DNA of 64,000 nucleotides from Manduca sexta (GCF_014839805.1 NC_051129.1:4034920-4098919); one strand, 5' to 3'; counted from the first letter of the stretch, positions 12,895-25,203 are shown. Translations and numbers: made by a program. Notes: generated by a model not told the origin, from the sequence alone.

Positions 12895-12907
12895 TATAGA
12901 TTTTAGT
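12895..12907. repeat. Target-site duplication, right (TATAGATTTTAGT)
   Basis: Partner of 10014-10026. Confidence 0.8.
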
Positions 12908-13639
12908 GTCTAGCACAATACAACTTTCTTACAACTTAAAGTTATTTGTGAATAAAATATATTAAAAAAAATACATTAACAATTTACCAATGAGATTTTT
13001 TTGTGCGGAACCTTTATTAAATCAATTCCATAGGCACTTGTCCCTTTTTATATTTTATTTCATTATTATTAGCTTCACTTTATTGTTTTTCGAAGTGTCT
13101 CTGTTCTGGTAAATCGCATTTCTTGCTACGCTTTGGAATTTATATATAGCACAACTAGGGCTCAGTTTATATTTAATATCATATCTTTTTGTTAATATTT
13201 CAAAACGTATCTCAGCAAAGACACGTTTTTTTCTTTTATTACACTGCAATAAATCTTGTAGGATAGATTTATTTTCAGATATTTCAACGTAAGTCAAATA
13301 AAATATATTTTTAGAGAATTTTCTCTAAATTTATTATAAGAACGATTCGAAACACATCTTACAGTAAATCATGATCCGTACATCCCGTTGTGCGGCGTCG
13401 ATGCCACTGCGAATAAAATGATAAATCTTATTCCCTTTTATTATTATCCGGAGAACCTTTGAGTTTACGAGTTCGGTGGTCTTCCTAAATCATTTTCGCA
13501 GTTTATTCGTTCGGTGTCTTTATCGTGCGTTGGCGTCTTTCTTGCTTCATTATTAACTTTCTTAATGGAATTTGAAACCGTCACTACTATTTAATTTTAT
13601 GCCATATTAACCATGAAAGATTTTATGTTTTATGATTTA

Positions 13640-13840
13640 CCAGCTTTTGGTCGCGGTTTTGCCTACGTGAAAGAGTTTTTACGGGATAAAAGTACTATAT
13701 ATTTTCGCGGAATAAAAAGTAGCCTATGTCCTTCCCAGGGCCTAAACTGTTTCCATATCAGATTTAATTGAAATCCGTTTGGGAGTTTTCGAGTTTATCG
13801 TGTTCAGAGAGACTGATAGACGTGACGGGTTGTTTTATAT
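13640..13840 (-). mobile_element. Degenerate Helitron-like fragment
   Basis: The + strand shows CCAGCTTTTGGTCGCGGTTTTGCC, AAAAGTAGCCTATGTCC, GAAATCCGTTTGGGAG and a GACTGATAGACG tail, which is the reverse orientation of the family. Confidence 0.45.
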
Positions 13841-14004
13841 AGTGTAAAGAATTTTAAAAACTACAATACTGATTATATTTCTGAACCCGTACAAGATATT
13901 ATGATAATTTATTTATTTATTCTTTAAATATTTGTACTTTTTTTATTATTTTAACTGGTACCATTATTCAACGTTTTTCCAGGACAATACCGAACGTAAT
14001 GAAA

Positions 14005-14125
14005 ACTCCCAGTAGGCAACTATTTGGATGTGCCTCTGGCATTATATAGTCTATGGGCTGCAGATGGTGCTTACCACGAGGCGGACCACTAGCTCGTTTG
14101 CCTACTAAGGCAATAAAAAAAAACT
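14005..14125 (+). repeat. A-tailed SINE/LINE 3' end
   Basis: CCTCTGGCATTATATAGTC, GGTGCTTACCACGAGGCGG and CTCGTTTGCCTACTAAGGC followed by AATAAAAAAAAAC, the typical end of a common lepidopteran retroposon. Confidence 0.5.
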
Positions 14126-14458
14126 TTAATAGAAGACTCGATCGTTTTGCGCAAACGTGTCCCATTGTCTCATTTTGATAATAGCACAATAGCACAATAA
14201 CAATGGTATTTCGCGCCGTTAATGAAAGTATTTTTTCCGCACTATTTAGTTTTACGCGATCGGTTCTCGCGTTGTTAATAAAATATTATGTGATTGGAAA
14301 GAAAATTTCCTCTTTGTCACGTAAAAAGTTATGAGCCGGATATTGTTATTTTACGGTTATTATGTCATTTGGATAAAAGGTGTTTTATGTACGATATTGG
14401 GTTTAATAACTAATTGGGTCCAATTATTCCTGAGTTTATTTTTAGTGTCTTTATTATA

Positions 14459-14862
14459 CAGGGTCATTTTGACATAGCGTTACTAAATGAAACCATATAC
14501 TCGTCTTCACCTTTGCTGACTTTGTGCCAAAAATCATCCATGAGTAATAGATATTTTCATCAAAAATTCTGGTTTTAATTTTCTGATTTTTTTATCATTT
14601 TGTAGTTTAATGCGAATATGGCATGTGCGTGAGTGTATTTCTGACTAAAAGTGTGATGTTGCCGCTGCGACGAATTCTCTTAGAGTAGTAGTAGTAGCAT
14701 TAGGGCGCGTAAAATGAAAGTTACTTTTTTAAATATTTATTTTGTTCGAGATTTACACTTTTTTATTTTACATCTACGGCTCAAGTAACTTATTGTAAAG
14801 TGTTATTTCCAAGTAGATAGGTATGTGATTTTACTTAGTAACGCAATGTTAAAATAATCTTG
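14459..14862. mobile_element. TIR/MITE element with TA duplication, family F
   Basis: The left end CAGGGTCATTTTGACATAGC and the right end (minus strand CAAGATTATTTTAACATTGC) are inverted repeats continuing GTTACTAA. TA flanks both sides (14457-14458, 14863-14864). 404 bp, non-coding. The TA duplication suggests Tc1/mariner-type transposition. Confidence 0.65.
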
Positions 14863-15423
14863 TATAAGATTTTGCTATCTTATAACATCGCGATGTATAA
14901 TTATTAATAATTCATACATTGAAGCATCAAAAGCATTTTAAAATATGTTTTTGATCTAAACTATTTCTTGAGGCCTTTGAAGTTTAATTGTATATCTCAT
15001 GGGCCATACATTTATTTATACACATCACACTTAAGTATATAAACGAGATATAAAATTACAATATGACTTATTAGTAAAAAGGTAGTTTTAATTACCACAA
15101 ACATTTAGCAAAAGATTACTTAATCAGGTTAGTGAGCAAATATGCGGAATTTAAAGCAATTTTTTAAGTAATACCTCGTAATTACGGGTAATTCGACTTT
15201 AATAAGGCATCTGTCTCATAAATTTAGACGAGCCCCTGTTTCGTGTAATTAAGTTGCAGCGTGCTTGCAAAACAACACTCAATGAGATAAGGGAACGGTA
15301 AGAAATTTTAAGTGGCCGTGTTGTAAAAATTGTTTGCTCACTGTGTTTATGGTACAATGACTACATAAATTTGAATGCAATTCAAACACATTGCAGTCTT
15401 TAACATCAAAATAAATCCAGAAA

Positions 15424-15580
15424 TCCACATCATCATCCACACGTCAGCCACAGGATGTCCACTGATGAACAAACTCCTAAAGATTTCCAGATAGACCTAT
15501 TGGAAGCGCCCCACATCCAGCGGCCTCCTGGAACTTTTATTAGGTCATCTGTTCACCTCGTGGGGACGTCCAAAATCCAC
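15424..15580 (-). mobile_element. RTE-type LINE 3' end
   Basis: The + strand shows CATCATCATCC, GGATGTCCACTGATGAACA, AAAGATTTCCAGATAGACC and CTCCTGGAACTTTTATTAGG. The minus strand would encode the end of an RTE reverse transcriptase and then a GAT-repeat tail. The open frame on the + strand is antisense noise. Confidence 0.5.
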
Positions 15581-17649
15581 ATAGAAATGTTAATTTCTTT
15601 TACTAAGTACTATTCGACATATGATGTCTCAGGGCAACGAGCGCTGTGTAGTGCACAGTGAAGCATACTTTAATTTTCAAAGTTTTGAGCAGCGCTGGCA
15701 CGTTTGGCGTGCTTTTATCGTCTAAGTGCAATGTTCTTGACAGAACTTGTGCAAAAATAAATACAGTTTTACACAGAGTTTTTATATCAACCTAGTTGAA
15801 GACATCATGTAGCATGCAACCAAACCTTTAGTAACGTCGTAAGATTTAGAAGTAACTCAGACGCAACAGTTAGAAGTTATCAATTCCTAACGACATATTT
15901 CAGAAACTACAAAAATTTGACTCGATGTAAGGCCGTGAAATTTTTCAAAAGTGATAAAACATACCGTCGCAAAAGAATGCCAGACGTAAAATTTTTTGCT
16001 TAACCACAAAAACTTACCTGTTTTTTGTTAAAGAAATTTTTTTAAGTTAATGTACGCCCGGTGGCACAGCCCGTGCTCAAAACTGAGATTATCTTACGTT
16101 AAATTGTACCATAACCATAAATAATTCCTTTGTTACATCGAGGATCTTGGTGCTCTCATTTTTTCATGCAAATGTTTTCCTTATAGTAGGGTTTGAGGGA
16201 ATTTTAAACATTTACTTACGTCAAATTATTTGACGCATTCACTTCGATTTATTTGATTGTTAATTGGATTAGAGTCCCCGACTAGGTTCTGTATTTTAAA
16301 TGGTCCTTCAATGTTTGAAAATTTCAGATCCCTTTGATCGTTTGGCACAGCGCCAGTTTCATTGTGAAAAAATCAGGTGGCAATTTCCACGCCGCTTGGA
16401 AAACGGCACAAATATTGGTGACTTTTAAATCTTGCCTAAAGAGGAGCAAATTCGAGATAAAACCAAGGATGTATTGATATTATCCCTTGCCTTGACGTCG
16501 TCTACAGTGAAATGGGTCCCGATAAAAGTTTTTTCAGCGTTTTAGAGAATTCCGGGAGCCATTTTATATTTTTTTAGGTAATGTGGTAATATTGCATCGA
16601 TTTACATGCTCACCTTACCTAACATTTGTGGATCAGAAGGACAAATAAACGTAATGTCAACATCAACAAACATAATCGGAATCGAACATATTAGAGGTAC
16701 AATCAGTATTAAAGCATCTCCAAGTCTTATAATTCTTCTAGTATCGATCATATCACTAACATCTATGCAGTAAATGGCCTATGTTTGCCCTATGCTATTA
16801 AAGAGGCCATAAAAACAATGCATTAGTGCGTACTAATGGACTTATGCTGTCGGCCCTTCCTTCCTGCGACTCGACGCCGCGCCGCGCCGGTGGCGGTCAC
16901 ACCTCATCGCAAAATAGGGTTGTCATCAACTCTAAGGATATCCGCTTCTGTCTACTTACCTATTAAATTATGCATTTTAAAAATAACAGTCACATTCAGG
17001 GTCAGTTTATTTACAGCTACAACATATACTTACGATGTAACTCTCAGATGTAACTAGTTATACATTCTGTACAGTTGTCAAGGCAAATTGTTGAGTGACA
17101 CATTCACCTCGATTAATAGTTCATCGCTACTTTTGTCTAATAAGATGTTTCCGGAGGCCTCAACAATTCCCATTTAAAATTTCTATTATTTCCTTCAAGA
17201 CTGGCAGTTCATTCAATATTCTTTTGGAATTATGGATGTTTATAAATGTGTTAGATCATGTAAAATCAGGATATCCACTTATTAATTTAACATTCTTTTC
17301 TTAATAATTATTGCGAAAGATATTGATTTCACGTTTGCTTTAAAAATGTGATCGTATGTAATACTGCCGAACTGGTATGTCTATTTCAACGTAAAACAAA
17401 TATTTACATTTAATAACGGATATGGAAACAAAAACCAGAACTTTTTAAATATATCCGTTCGGCCCTTTTTAAATTCTATTGTAAACTGTTTAACTCATAA
17501 AACTTCGTTTGGCAAAGGGCTGCCCTTTGTTCGTACTTTGTGAAACAATGCAACAGCCCAGTATCGTGATGTTATCAATGCAACCTTCATTAAAATAGTT
17601 TTATGGTGATGCACTGACGCAAATGAAAGTTTTCTGGCATTCCTTAGTT

Positions 17650-17830
17650 TCGAATCATTTTAACCGACTTCCAAAAAAGGAAGAGGTTTTCATTCAGCGT
17701 GTCTTTTTTTAATGTTTGTTACCTCAGAACTCATATTAACGTTTTTTGAAAGAATAAACTTCCAGATAGGTCGCGATGAATTTTTATCAAAATCGGTTAA
17801 GTGCTTTAGTTTTTAAATTAAAGTAATTGG
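17650..17830 (+). repeat. Dispersed repeat (AACCGACTTCCAAAAAAGG type)
   Basis: Contains AACCGACTTCCAAAAAAGG, TGTTTGTTACCTCAGAACT and ATTTTTATCAAAATCGGTTAA, words of a widespread insect non-coding repeat. Its class is not established here. Confidence 0.35.
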
Positions 17831-19167
17831 AATCAGTATGTCGTCCTAATGAAAGGAAATGGGAATTTTGTTTATCTGTGTTTATTTCATGTAAGTAACG
17901 TTACTTTTATGATGATAAAATGATGTCTTTTTAGTTTAGTGGTAGCATAATGTGAATGTCAGCCGTGTGGTTCGGGGTTCAATGTATTAGTCTGACAAAA
18001 TAAATTTGTATGAGGTGTACAATTTAAAAAATCATGTTGTCCTTGATTGGAATGTATACCAGATATATCCCTATCATGTTGTGGATGCACTAATGGTGTA
18101 TCTATTTAACATAATATTATTATGAAGTTATTAAGTGTTATACAGCAATTACCAAGTGCGTTAAGCGCTATAAGCGCGAAGAGAGTCTGCAACATTATCT
18201 AACCATATAAGTTAAACTTGACCTAACTCCAGCCGTGATCGTGATCAAAATTATATGATTTTCGTTCAGACAGGTGGTATCATTTAAAGCTATTTTCGCT
18301 TATCAGTTTGTAAGTATTTCGAGTAGCAAGATAAGGTACTAACTAAGTGATGCTTGTAGGTCTCTTGTTTGCGAGAAATTGTCTGAGTTTACCGTATTGT
18401 CTATTTTTACCGCCAAGCAGTGATATCGAAGGTTTGGAGGACCTGGTTAGTAAGATTATAATGACAACTTGACCAGGAAAATAAAGAATCTGCTTTGGAA
18501 ACGTCACCTTTCCTTCTTAATTTTAAAGTTAACACTGTCACAACATAGCGAGGTTTAAGGCATGATTAGGTATCACTCACTAATAATTATTTTGATTCGC
18601 TGATTAAAATTAATTCTAAAACTAATGCCGTTAGATGTTGCTGTCCTAGCATAATATTACCGTCATGTAGTCATCAAACTACTCCTATACCCATAAGGAT
18701 TATGTGACCTTATAAATAAATGTGCAAGGATTTCCAAATGAGTATTCTGTCCACGTTAATTAAATGTGCAGTCGTTATACAAGCCGGTGCTTCTCTAGGG
18801 GAATTTGATGTAATGCATTCCTTAATGAATTCAGAGTACAATCAAATTGAGACCGAAGCGTGTGTTCATTAAAAATTATTGTTGCTTGTCCGCGTGAAGG
18901 TTTTTCTTGGAATATGGAATATGGTCTTAGTAACTTTGTGCCACACTTTATCATAATCTATTTAGTGGCTTAAGTGTTTATTAAGACTCAAATGTGACAT
19001 GCTTTGTATTTATTATTGCAATTTATAATGTATTATATAGTATATATTATATAGTAATATATTTATTTTAGTAGGATAATGATTTAATCTAAAGTATGAT
19101 GCAATAACAAAGTTATTTATTCTTGTTTCAGGTAATTTGGTGAATACGACGTACAAGTTAAAGCATT

Positions 19168-19205
19168 AACCGCCATTTTCAATGAACGATCCCAATCGCT
19201 TTTTT
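19168..19205 (+). repeat. Single arm related to the 23285 MITE
   Basis: ACCGCCATTTTCAATGAACG followed by ATCCCAATCGCT matches one terminal arm of 23285-23379. Confidence 0.3.
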
Positions 19206-19984
19206 TGAGCTATATCAAAAACGGACCAATCAGAACAGTCATTATTGACATGCTTACAAATGAGTTATTTTTATTGTTTGTTGAAATCGACTGTAAATGA
19301 ATACCGCGATAGTTCCCTGACACCTTTATCTAAAGGGACAGGTAGAGATGTAACTTTAACTTTAACTAGTAAATCCATCCACGGAATTATATGTGAAGAT
19401 TCCATATCAAAACGAATTATAACTGTATTTACTATAAAATTTTGCTTTGTTACTTTGTTAAAGGATTTCCACACGTCACATTTAATGCATGGTCATATTG
19501 TTAGTGTTATATTGGATAGAAACTAAATAAGATATATTACAACAAATAAGATCTTGAAAATTTTATTTAATAATGTCATTACCATTAGCCATATGTACGT
19601 ATGAAAATTATGTAGCCACCATCTCACAGTAAAACACATCGAGATGAACCTTAGTTAGCAAAATCGGCCCACTAGAAGCTATGTTAGAGTACCTTAAACA
19701 TGAAATGCATACATACATACCTACGTATATACATAGGGCGTTAAAATTCCTTACATCGCCGTAGTCGGATAAATATAAGGACAATAGCGATTGAGAAATT
19801 TTCAGAGTCCAATTAAGAAAATAATCACTCCGTTGTACAGGGCAGTTTGACCCGAGTGACCGGGTCGCGGCGCGCCTGCATCGCGGGGTTTCTTTACATC
19901 ACCTCATAGCTTGATTAAAACGCACTGCGTAGCTCATGGAGGCTAATGGATTATATTTGAAGTGTGTACATAGCTAGGGATGTT

Positions 19985-20425
19985 GATATTATCGGGGATG
20001 AAGTTTGCAGTTGTTCAGTTTCAGGTTTTGATGAAATGGAATGATGTTGGGATGAAATGGAGTGGATGGATAGAATCTTTGACAAAGGTCTAAAAGTCTG
20101 AAGAAATCAATAAACAAAATACTGATCACGCTTTTATCTCCGAAAGTGTAAGCAGAGGTGCAGCCAGAACACCTAGTTGCGCCTCTGTGTTTTGTCTCAT
20201 GATGTGATAAGGGGCGAGCCTTTCGCCATTTCGGGCACAAATTTCAAACTCAGGGCTTATCAGCCCTGAGTTAAAAGGATAGGGAAAAGTGATATCATAT
20301 TTTTTTGCTCAATATCTTGAGCAAAAAAATATAATATCACTTTTCCCTATCCTGGATTCAAACCCGGGACGTTAGAACGGTGGCGTACTGTTTTCGCAAT
20401 ACAACTACGCCACTGAGGCAGTCAC
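19985..20425 (-). mobile_element. SINE family B, copy containing a foldback
   Basis: The + strand runs from the 3' body (CTTTTATCTCCGAAAGTG, CTCATGATGTGATAAGGGGC, CGGGCACAAATTTCAAAC) to the head (GGATTCAAACCCGGGAC, ACAACTACGCCACTGAGGC). Between body and head, the usual single segment is replaced by an inverted duplication (20276-20353). Confidence 0.6.
20276..20353. repeat. 78-bp near-perfect foldback
   Basis: Arms of 37 bp (20276-20312 and 20317-20353) match at 36 of 37 positions around the 4-nt centre TATC. A second small palindrome (CTCAGGGCT-TATC-AGCCCTGAG) lies at 20249-20270. Confidence 0.85.
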
Positions 20426-20477
20426 TTTTATCATATTCAGTATGATGATTGGGATATTCAAAATATTATATTAACTA

Positions 20478-21109
20478 CTAGCTTCCGCTCGCAGCTTCGC
20501 CCGCGTGAATTTCGGACTTCAAAAATGGAGCCGGTCGCGAACGTTCGAGAATGTTCGTTTTACGAAGCTACTCGCTAGGTGATTCGCTAGCCTCTAGGTG
20601 CCAAGCAAACCGCCTGCCTGTACGTTTGCGACCTTATATATATACAAAAATAATCCTTATAGCATGATTCAGTATTCACGCATGATGGCTTATTATTAGC
20701 GTATTTCATGTATAACTTTGGTGTTTCTATACCGATTTCTATGATTCTTTTTTATGGAATATTTAATAATGTTTCGAACTGCTAAGCTATCGGGAGTTAC
20801 ACGTGTTATTGTGAGTCAACCATAAAAGATAGACATATGCTGTCGTGGGATATTTTTACATAATTTTAAGGAGAACATTTCCGTCATACATGATTTCTGT
20901 GTAGCTTTAACCATTAAGGTTGCACACGCGACGGAAGCTTAAAAAATGGAGTAACTTCTCCCGTTTTCCCAACATTTCCCTTCACTGCTCTGCTCCTATT
21001 AATTGTAGCGTGATGAAAAGTATACTATAACCAGCACAGGAGAATGAAAAATAATTGTACCAAGTTTCGTTAAAATCCTTCGAGTAGTTTTTGTTTCTAT
21101 AACGGTTAT

Positions 21110-21142
<33 letters not shown>

Positions 21143-21264
21143 AATTTTACTAATTGCATTTTTGGCATTAGTATCGATTCCTAATCACCCCCTGATAGTT
21201 ATTATTTTGGAAATATATTTCATGTACAGAATTGACCTCTCTACGGATTTATTATAAGTATAGA
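20478..21264 (-). mobile_element. Helitron-like element, minus strand
   Basis: Read on the minus strand it starts TCTATACTTATAATAAATCC at 21264 and ends ...GGAAGCTAG at 20478, flanked by A and T, with a GC-rich stretch (CGCGGGCGAAGC) near the 3' end. 787 bp, no coding capacity, same family type as 23567-24691. It contains a CAGA microsatellite at about 21113-21141. Confidence 0.6.
21113..21141 (+). repeat. CAGA microsatellite
   Basis: About seven CAGA units inside the Helitron-like element 20478-21264. Confidence 0.8.
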
Positions 21265-22074
21265 TTATTGCTGCAATTTATAGAAATTGCGATAGGATAA
21301 ATTCACGCGTATAAATTTGTACATTATTTTATATAGAATAGAAAATAATACGAAAAAGAAAATCTTCTGTGCAATCAGCATCAAAATTGGTTAAAAAATA
21401 AAGTAGTCATTCATGTTTAAAACATTGTTGTGAGCAAAAGTAGGGACGTAGTGGGGTTATCGGGCTATCCCTTTCTCACGCATGCAGCGTTATGACCACA
21501 CTCGATGACGTCACAGTTTGCTATTTTGGTAGCTACCAAATATCTAAGCTTTATAACTTATTTATTACTCCGTAGAATCTGAAATTTTTTTTCCGTAAGT
21601 TTCTGGATGACATACAACATGTTTGATAAATGTAATTAAAAAAAGTAGTCAACTACCCAATTATCAGAACTGTTTTTTAATCGAGCTATTTTAACTAGTA
21701 TAAACTATGTTTATCTTTCATTACGTGTAACTGGAGACTGGGTCACAGGACGCAGTACTTTGCTTTAATCTCGTTAACAAATTGAGAACAATTTCCATCT
21801 TCTAGGCTGTTTATTGCATTCCTTGTTTCTTCAATTACTATGATTAAGATTCTCCGCATAAAAACGTAGAACCTTTTACAGAGTTGTAATTTTTACAGGT
21901 TTTGAGTGTAGTAATAAAAAATGCGGAGTAAAGAATACATTTAAGACAACATTGTTATTTTGTTTGAAGAATAAAAATGACATATTTTTGTGGTTTACAA
22001 CAATTAAATTTTGCTATTGTTCAGCTATTTTTTTGGCTGAGTGAGCTAAACGTTGCCGCAAAATAATTTAAGCA

Positions 22075-22107
22075 ACAACATTGCTTAAATAATTTAAGCA
22101 ATGTTGT
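22075..22107. repeat. 33-bp perfect palindrome
   Basis: 16-bp arms (ACAACATTGCTTAAAT and its exact complement) around a single A. A further TAATTTAAGCAAC copy lies just upstream. Function unknown. Confidence 0.8.
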
Positions 22108-22147
22108 ATCCCGGTTGACGAACAATGTAACCAATATAATTACGAGG

Positions 22148-22262
22148 CAGTCATCGTCAGCAGCCACATGAATACCACTGCTGAACAGAGGTTTCCTTTA
22201 AAAAATTCTGGATAGATCTGGAAATACGACTTAGATTATAGCTACTGTCTAATGAAAGGGTG
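22148..22262 (-). mobile_element. RTE-type LINE 3' end, decayed
   Basis: CAGTCATCGTCAGCAGCC, ACCACTGCTGAACAGAGG and CTGGATAGATCTGGAAATACG match the tail family at 15424. Confidence 0.35.
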
Positions 22263-23284
22263 ACCAGCATAGTAGTACCATTCTGCTTGGATTTGGTGTT
22301 AATGTTTTTGCTTTCTAAGTTCATTATTTTGTCTCCCGCTTTACTATGAAGAGAAGTGGACAGTTCATATTTCCAACCCCTCCCTATCTCTCCATTTGAT
22401 TAACTTCGTTGCGGGGTAAATACAAATTAGTGTTTCCTGAGATTCGTCAAGCTTCATCGCTCGATTTCATAAAATGCGTGCCTGATTCTGGCTTACAGGA
22501 GTCGTAGTGCTAGGTGTGAGGGCAGGAAAGTCTCTAATGTTCATAGGCCTGATCCTTTAGACGAGTGAATCACTTGTCTCGTTATCTATTTGAATAAAAA
22601 AGACTTCATGGTCGTGCTAGATCATTACGTCCGACCTCATAATAGCACTATAGCGTCACGTGACTTCACTTCATTAGAAGCTGTGATGTCAATGAGCGAG
22701 TACACGCGAACGAAAATTGAGTGAAAACTGCCGTAAATCTACACAAACGAGGAAAAAACATGCCTTTATTAATCAATTATCTGAAAGCTTTTATTTATAA
22801 GTAGCTCACGCGATGGATAATGGGTTTTTTGCTTGTAATGCAGTTATAAAAGGAACAAGGCTCTGGAGTAACATCAATGGCTTTCGTTAAGTAATTTTAA
22901 ATAATCAACGTGTCAGCTTCGTAAAGAAATTGGTTTTAATAATCCTGTTGGTTTTTTATTAAGTGATGAGAAGAGCATTAAACAAAGATCTTTTTTTAAC
23001 ATGGCCCTACGTTTGTTGGCCTGGCAAGCGCCGGCTTATACAACTCCACCGTAATTTGGACTGACCGCTTAAGCGCTTGCAACCCTTAAAAATATAAGCG
23101 ACCATGCTAAGGGCAACCCACTAACGGCTTACAAACCTCGACTCAGGACGGACGAGCATTGAGCATATCGCTTGCCTATTAAAGTCACAGCTAAACACAA
23201 GAAATATTACTCAGAACTTTATACAGGCGTCTATTGCACTGCATTGCGTCCAGATTTATCGTGAGTCAACTAAAGACATATTTA

Positions 23285-23379
23285 CCGCCGTTTTCAATAA
23301 AGGATCTCGATCGCTTCATTCTTCATTCATTTTAAAATCGGATTGAAGATTGAGATTGAGATCATTTATTGAAAATGGC
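23285..23379. mobile_element. Small palindromic MITE-like element
   Basis: The ends CCGCCGTTTTCAATAAAGG and (minus strand) CCATTTTCAATAAATGATC are inverted repeats about 35 bp long around a short centre. A single arm of the same sequence lies at about 19171-19200. Confidence 0.45.
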
Positions 23380-23566
23380 TCTAAAAGTGTAACAGTCATG
23401 CTGTTAACATAGATTATGTTTACAAATAGTATGGTTTCACCGAGATAGCTCCAACTATCTCAGAGAAAAGTAATGAGGAATGCCAGCTTGTTTCTCGCTG
23501 TTGCGTTATGTATGTTTAAGTTTTACGAATGGTTAAACCTCTCTCCTTCTCAAACCCGAGTGATAA

Positions 23567-24691
23567 TCTATACTATTATATAAAGCTGAAGAGTTTGTTT
23601 GTTTGTTTGTTTGAACGCGCTAATCTCAGGAACTACCGGTCCAAACCGAAAAATTATTTTTGCCTTGGATAGCCCTTTGTTCGTGGAGTGCTATAGGCTA
23701 TATATCATCACGCTATACCCAATAGGAGCGGAGCAGTAATGGTTAATCTCAGGAAATACCGGTCCAAACAGAAAAAATCTTTTTGCCTTGGATAGCCCTT
23801 TGTTCGTGGAGTGCTATAGGCTATATATCATCACGCTATACCCAATAGGAGCGGAGCAGTAATGGATAATCTCAGGTACTACCGGTCCAAATTGAAAAAA
23901 TATTTTTGCGTTGGATAGTTCTTTGTTCGTGAAGTGCTATAGGCTATATATCATCACGCTATACCCAATAGGAGCGGAGCAGTAATGGCTAATCTCAGGA
24001 ACTACCGGTCCAAACTGAAAAAATCTTTTTGCGTTGGATAGCCCTTTGTTCGTGGAGTGCTATAGGCTATATATCATCACGCTATATTCAATAGGAGCGG
24101 AGCAGTAATGGCTAATCTCAGGAACTACCGGTTTTAACTGAAAAATTCGTTTTGTGTTGGATAGCCCTTTATTTGTGGACCGCTATAAGCTATATATCAT
24201 CACGCTATGACCAATAGGAGCGGAGCAGTAATGGCTAATCTCAGGAACTACCGGTTTGAACTGAAAAAATCTATTTGTGTTGTATAGCCCTTTGTTCCTG
24301 GAGTGCTATAGGCTATATATCATCACGCTATGACCAATAGGAGCGGAGCAGTAATGAAACATGTTGCAAAAACGGGGAAAATTATAAGTTTTGAGAGCTT
24401 CCGTTGCCTGCGCTGCGTAAACGGTTAAAGTTATGCAACAATGATGTATGACGGGATTGTTCCACTTTAAAAGTTCTAAAAAATATATTATAAAACAAAG
24501 TCCCCTGCTGCATCTGTCTGTCTGAACGTGTTAAACTCAAAAACTACCCAACGTATTAAAATGAAATTTGGTATGGAGACAGTTTGAGACCCTGGGAAGA
24601 ACATAGGCTCCCGGGAAACTACTACTTTTATAACGGAAAACTTTAGCCTGAAAAACTTTATAACGCGGGCGGAGCCGCGGGCAAAAGCTAG
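23567..24691 (+). mobile_element. Helitron-like non-autonomous element with internal tandem array
   Basis: Begins TCTATACTATTATATAAAG after an A and ends AAAAGCTAG before a T: the 5'-TC, 3'-CTRR and A^T insertion pattern of Helitrons. A small GC-rich hairpin (GCGG-AG-CCGC) precedes the end. It has no coding capacity. Six 123-bp monomers fill the middle. The segment from about 24480 resembles the start of a second, related unit, so the element may be composite. Confidence 0.65.
23621..24358 (+). repeat. Tandem array, six monomers of exactly 123 bp
   Basis: Monomers begin TAATCTCAGG at 23621, 23744, 23867, 23990, 24113 and 24236; six periods of 123 give 738 bp with no length change. Each contains ACTACCGG, GGATAG, a GGCTATATATCATCACGCT block and AGGAGCGGAGCAGTAATG. 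Stops are present in all three + frames, so it is not coding. Confidence 0.9.
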
Positions 24692-24989
24692 TTTTTTCTA
24701 TAAGACTGGAAGGGAATCCATAACAATATTGGTATTATTTGAAGTCCTATAAACCAGTTCACGGTTCAATAATATTTATAAAATATGACCTATTCTACTT
24801 TATAACACAGCTTTTGAATGATGTATTTACATAAGATATTGGTTGGACTAAATAAATACTCAAGTAATATTTGTGTGGTCTGTTTATGTTTCCCTTAGTA
24901 ACAATAATATTGTAGGGCAAATGTACGCGCTACTTGATTTTCTTATAGAGAAATATAGGATAAAATAAGCCTCATAGATTTATTTTCTT

Positions 24990-25203
24990 GCACGCACCTC
25001 TGACTTTTCTACAATAACGTGTGTATTATTAGTGACTTAGCGCTTGCTTTAACGTGAAGGAAAACATCGTGAGGAAACCTGCATACCTGAGAAGTTTTCT
25101 ATAATAATTTCGGACTGAGGACTAAGGCCTAAACCCTCTCAGCAGTAGAGGAGGCCCGTGCCCAGCAGTGGGACAGTATATAATACAGGGTTGATATTAT
25201 TAT
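24990..25203 (+). mobile_element. SINE family C, plus-strand partial copy
   Basis: Begins within the body (GCACGCACCTCTGACTTTTC) and ends with CCCAGCAGTGGGACAGTATA and a GATATTATTATT tail. The tRNA-like head is missing. Confidence 0.6.

Larger units (their letters stand above)
15581..19984. other. Intergenic
   Basis: Contains a GC-rich patch at about 16850-16910 (CGACGCCGCGCCGCGCCGG), the repeat at 17650-17830 and the MITE arm at 19168. A tRNA-like string near 17935-17985 is too diverged to call. Nothing else supported. Confidence 0.5.
21265..23284. other. Intergenic
   Basis: Holds the palindrome at 22075 and the RTE tail at 22148; otherwise no recognisable content. Confidence 0.5.

Noticed and set aside
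16836..17057. Arg/Ala-rich frame in a GC-rich patch
   Set aside because: Composition is explained by a CG-rich simple stretch; no splice sites or domain.
17935..17985. tRNA-like string with GTTTAGTGGTA and GGTTCGGGGTTCAAT
   Set aside because: Arms do not pair convincingly and the 3' stem is missing; at best a relic.
23621..24358. Coding repeat protein from the 123-bp array (123 is divisible by 3)
   Set aside because: Each monomer has stops in all three forward frames.
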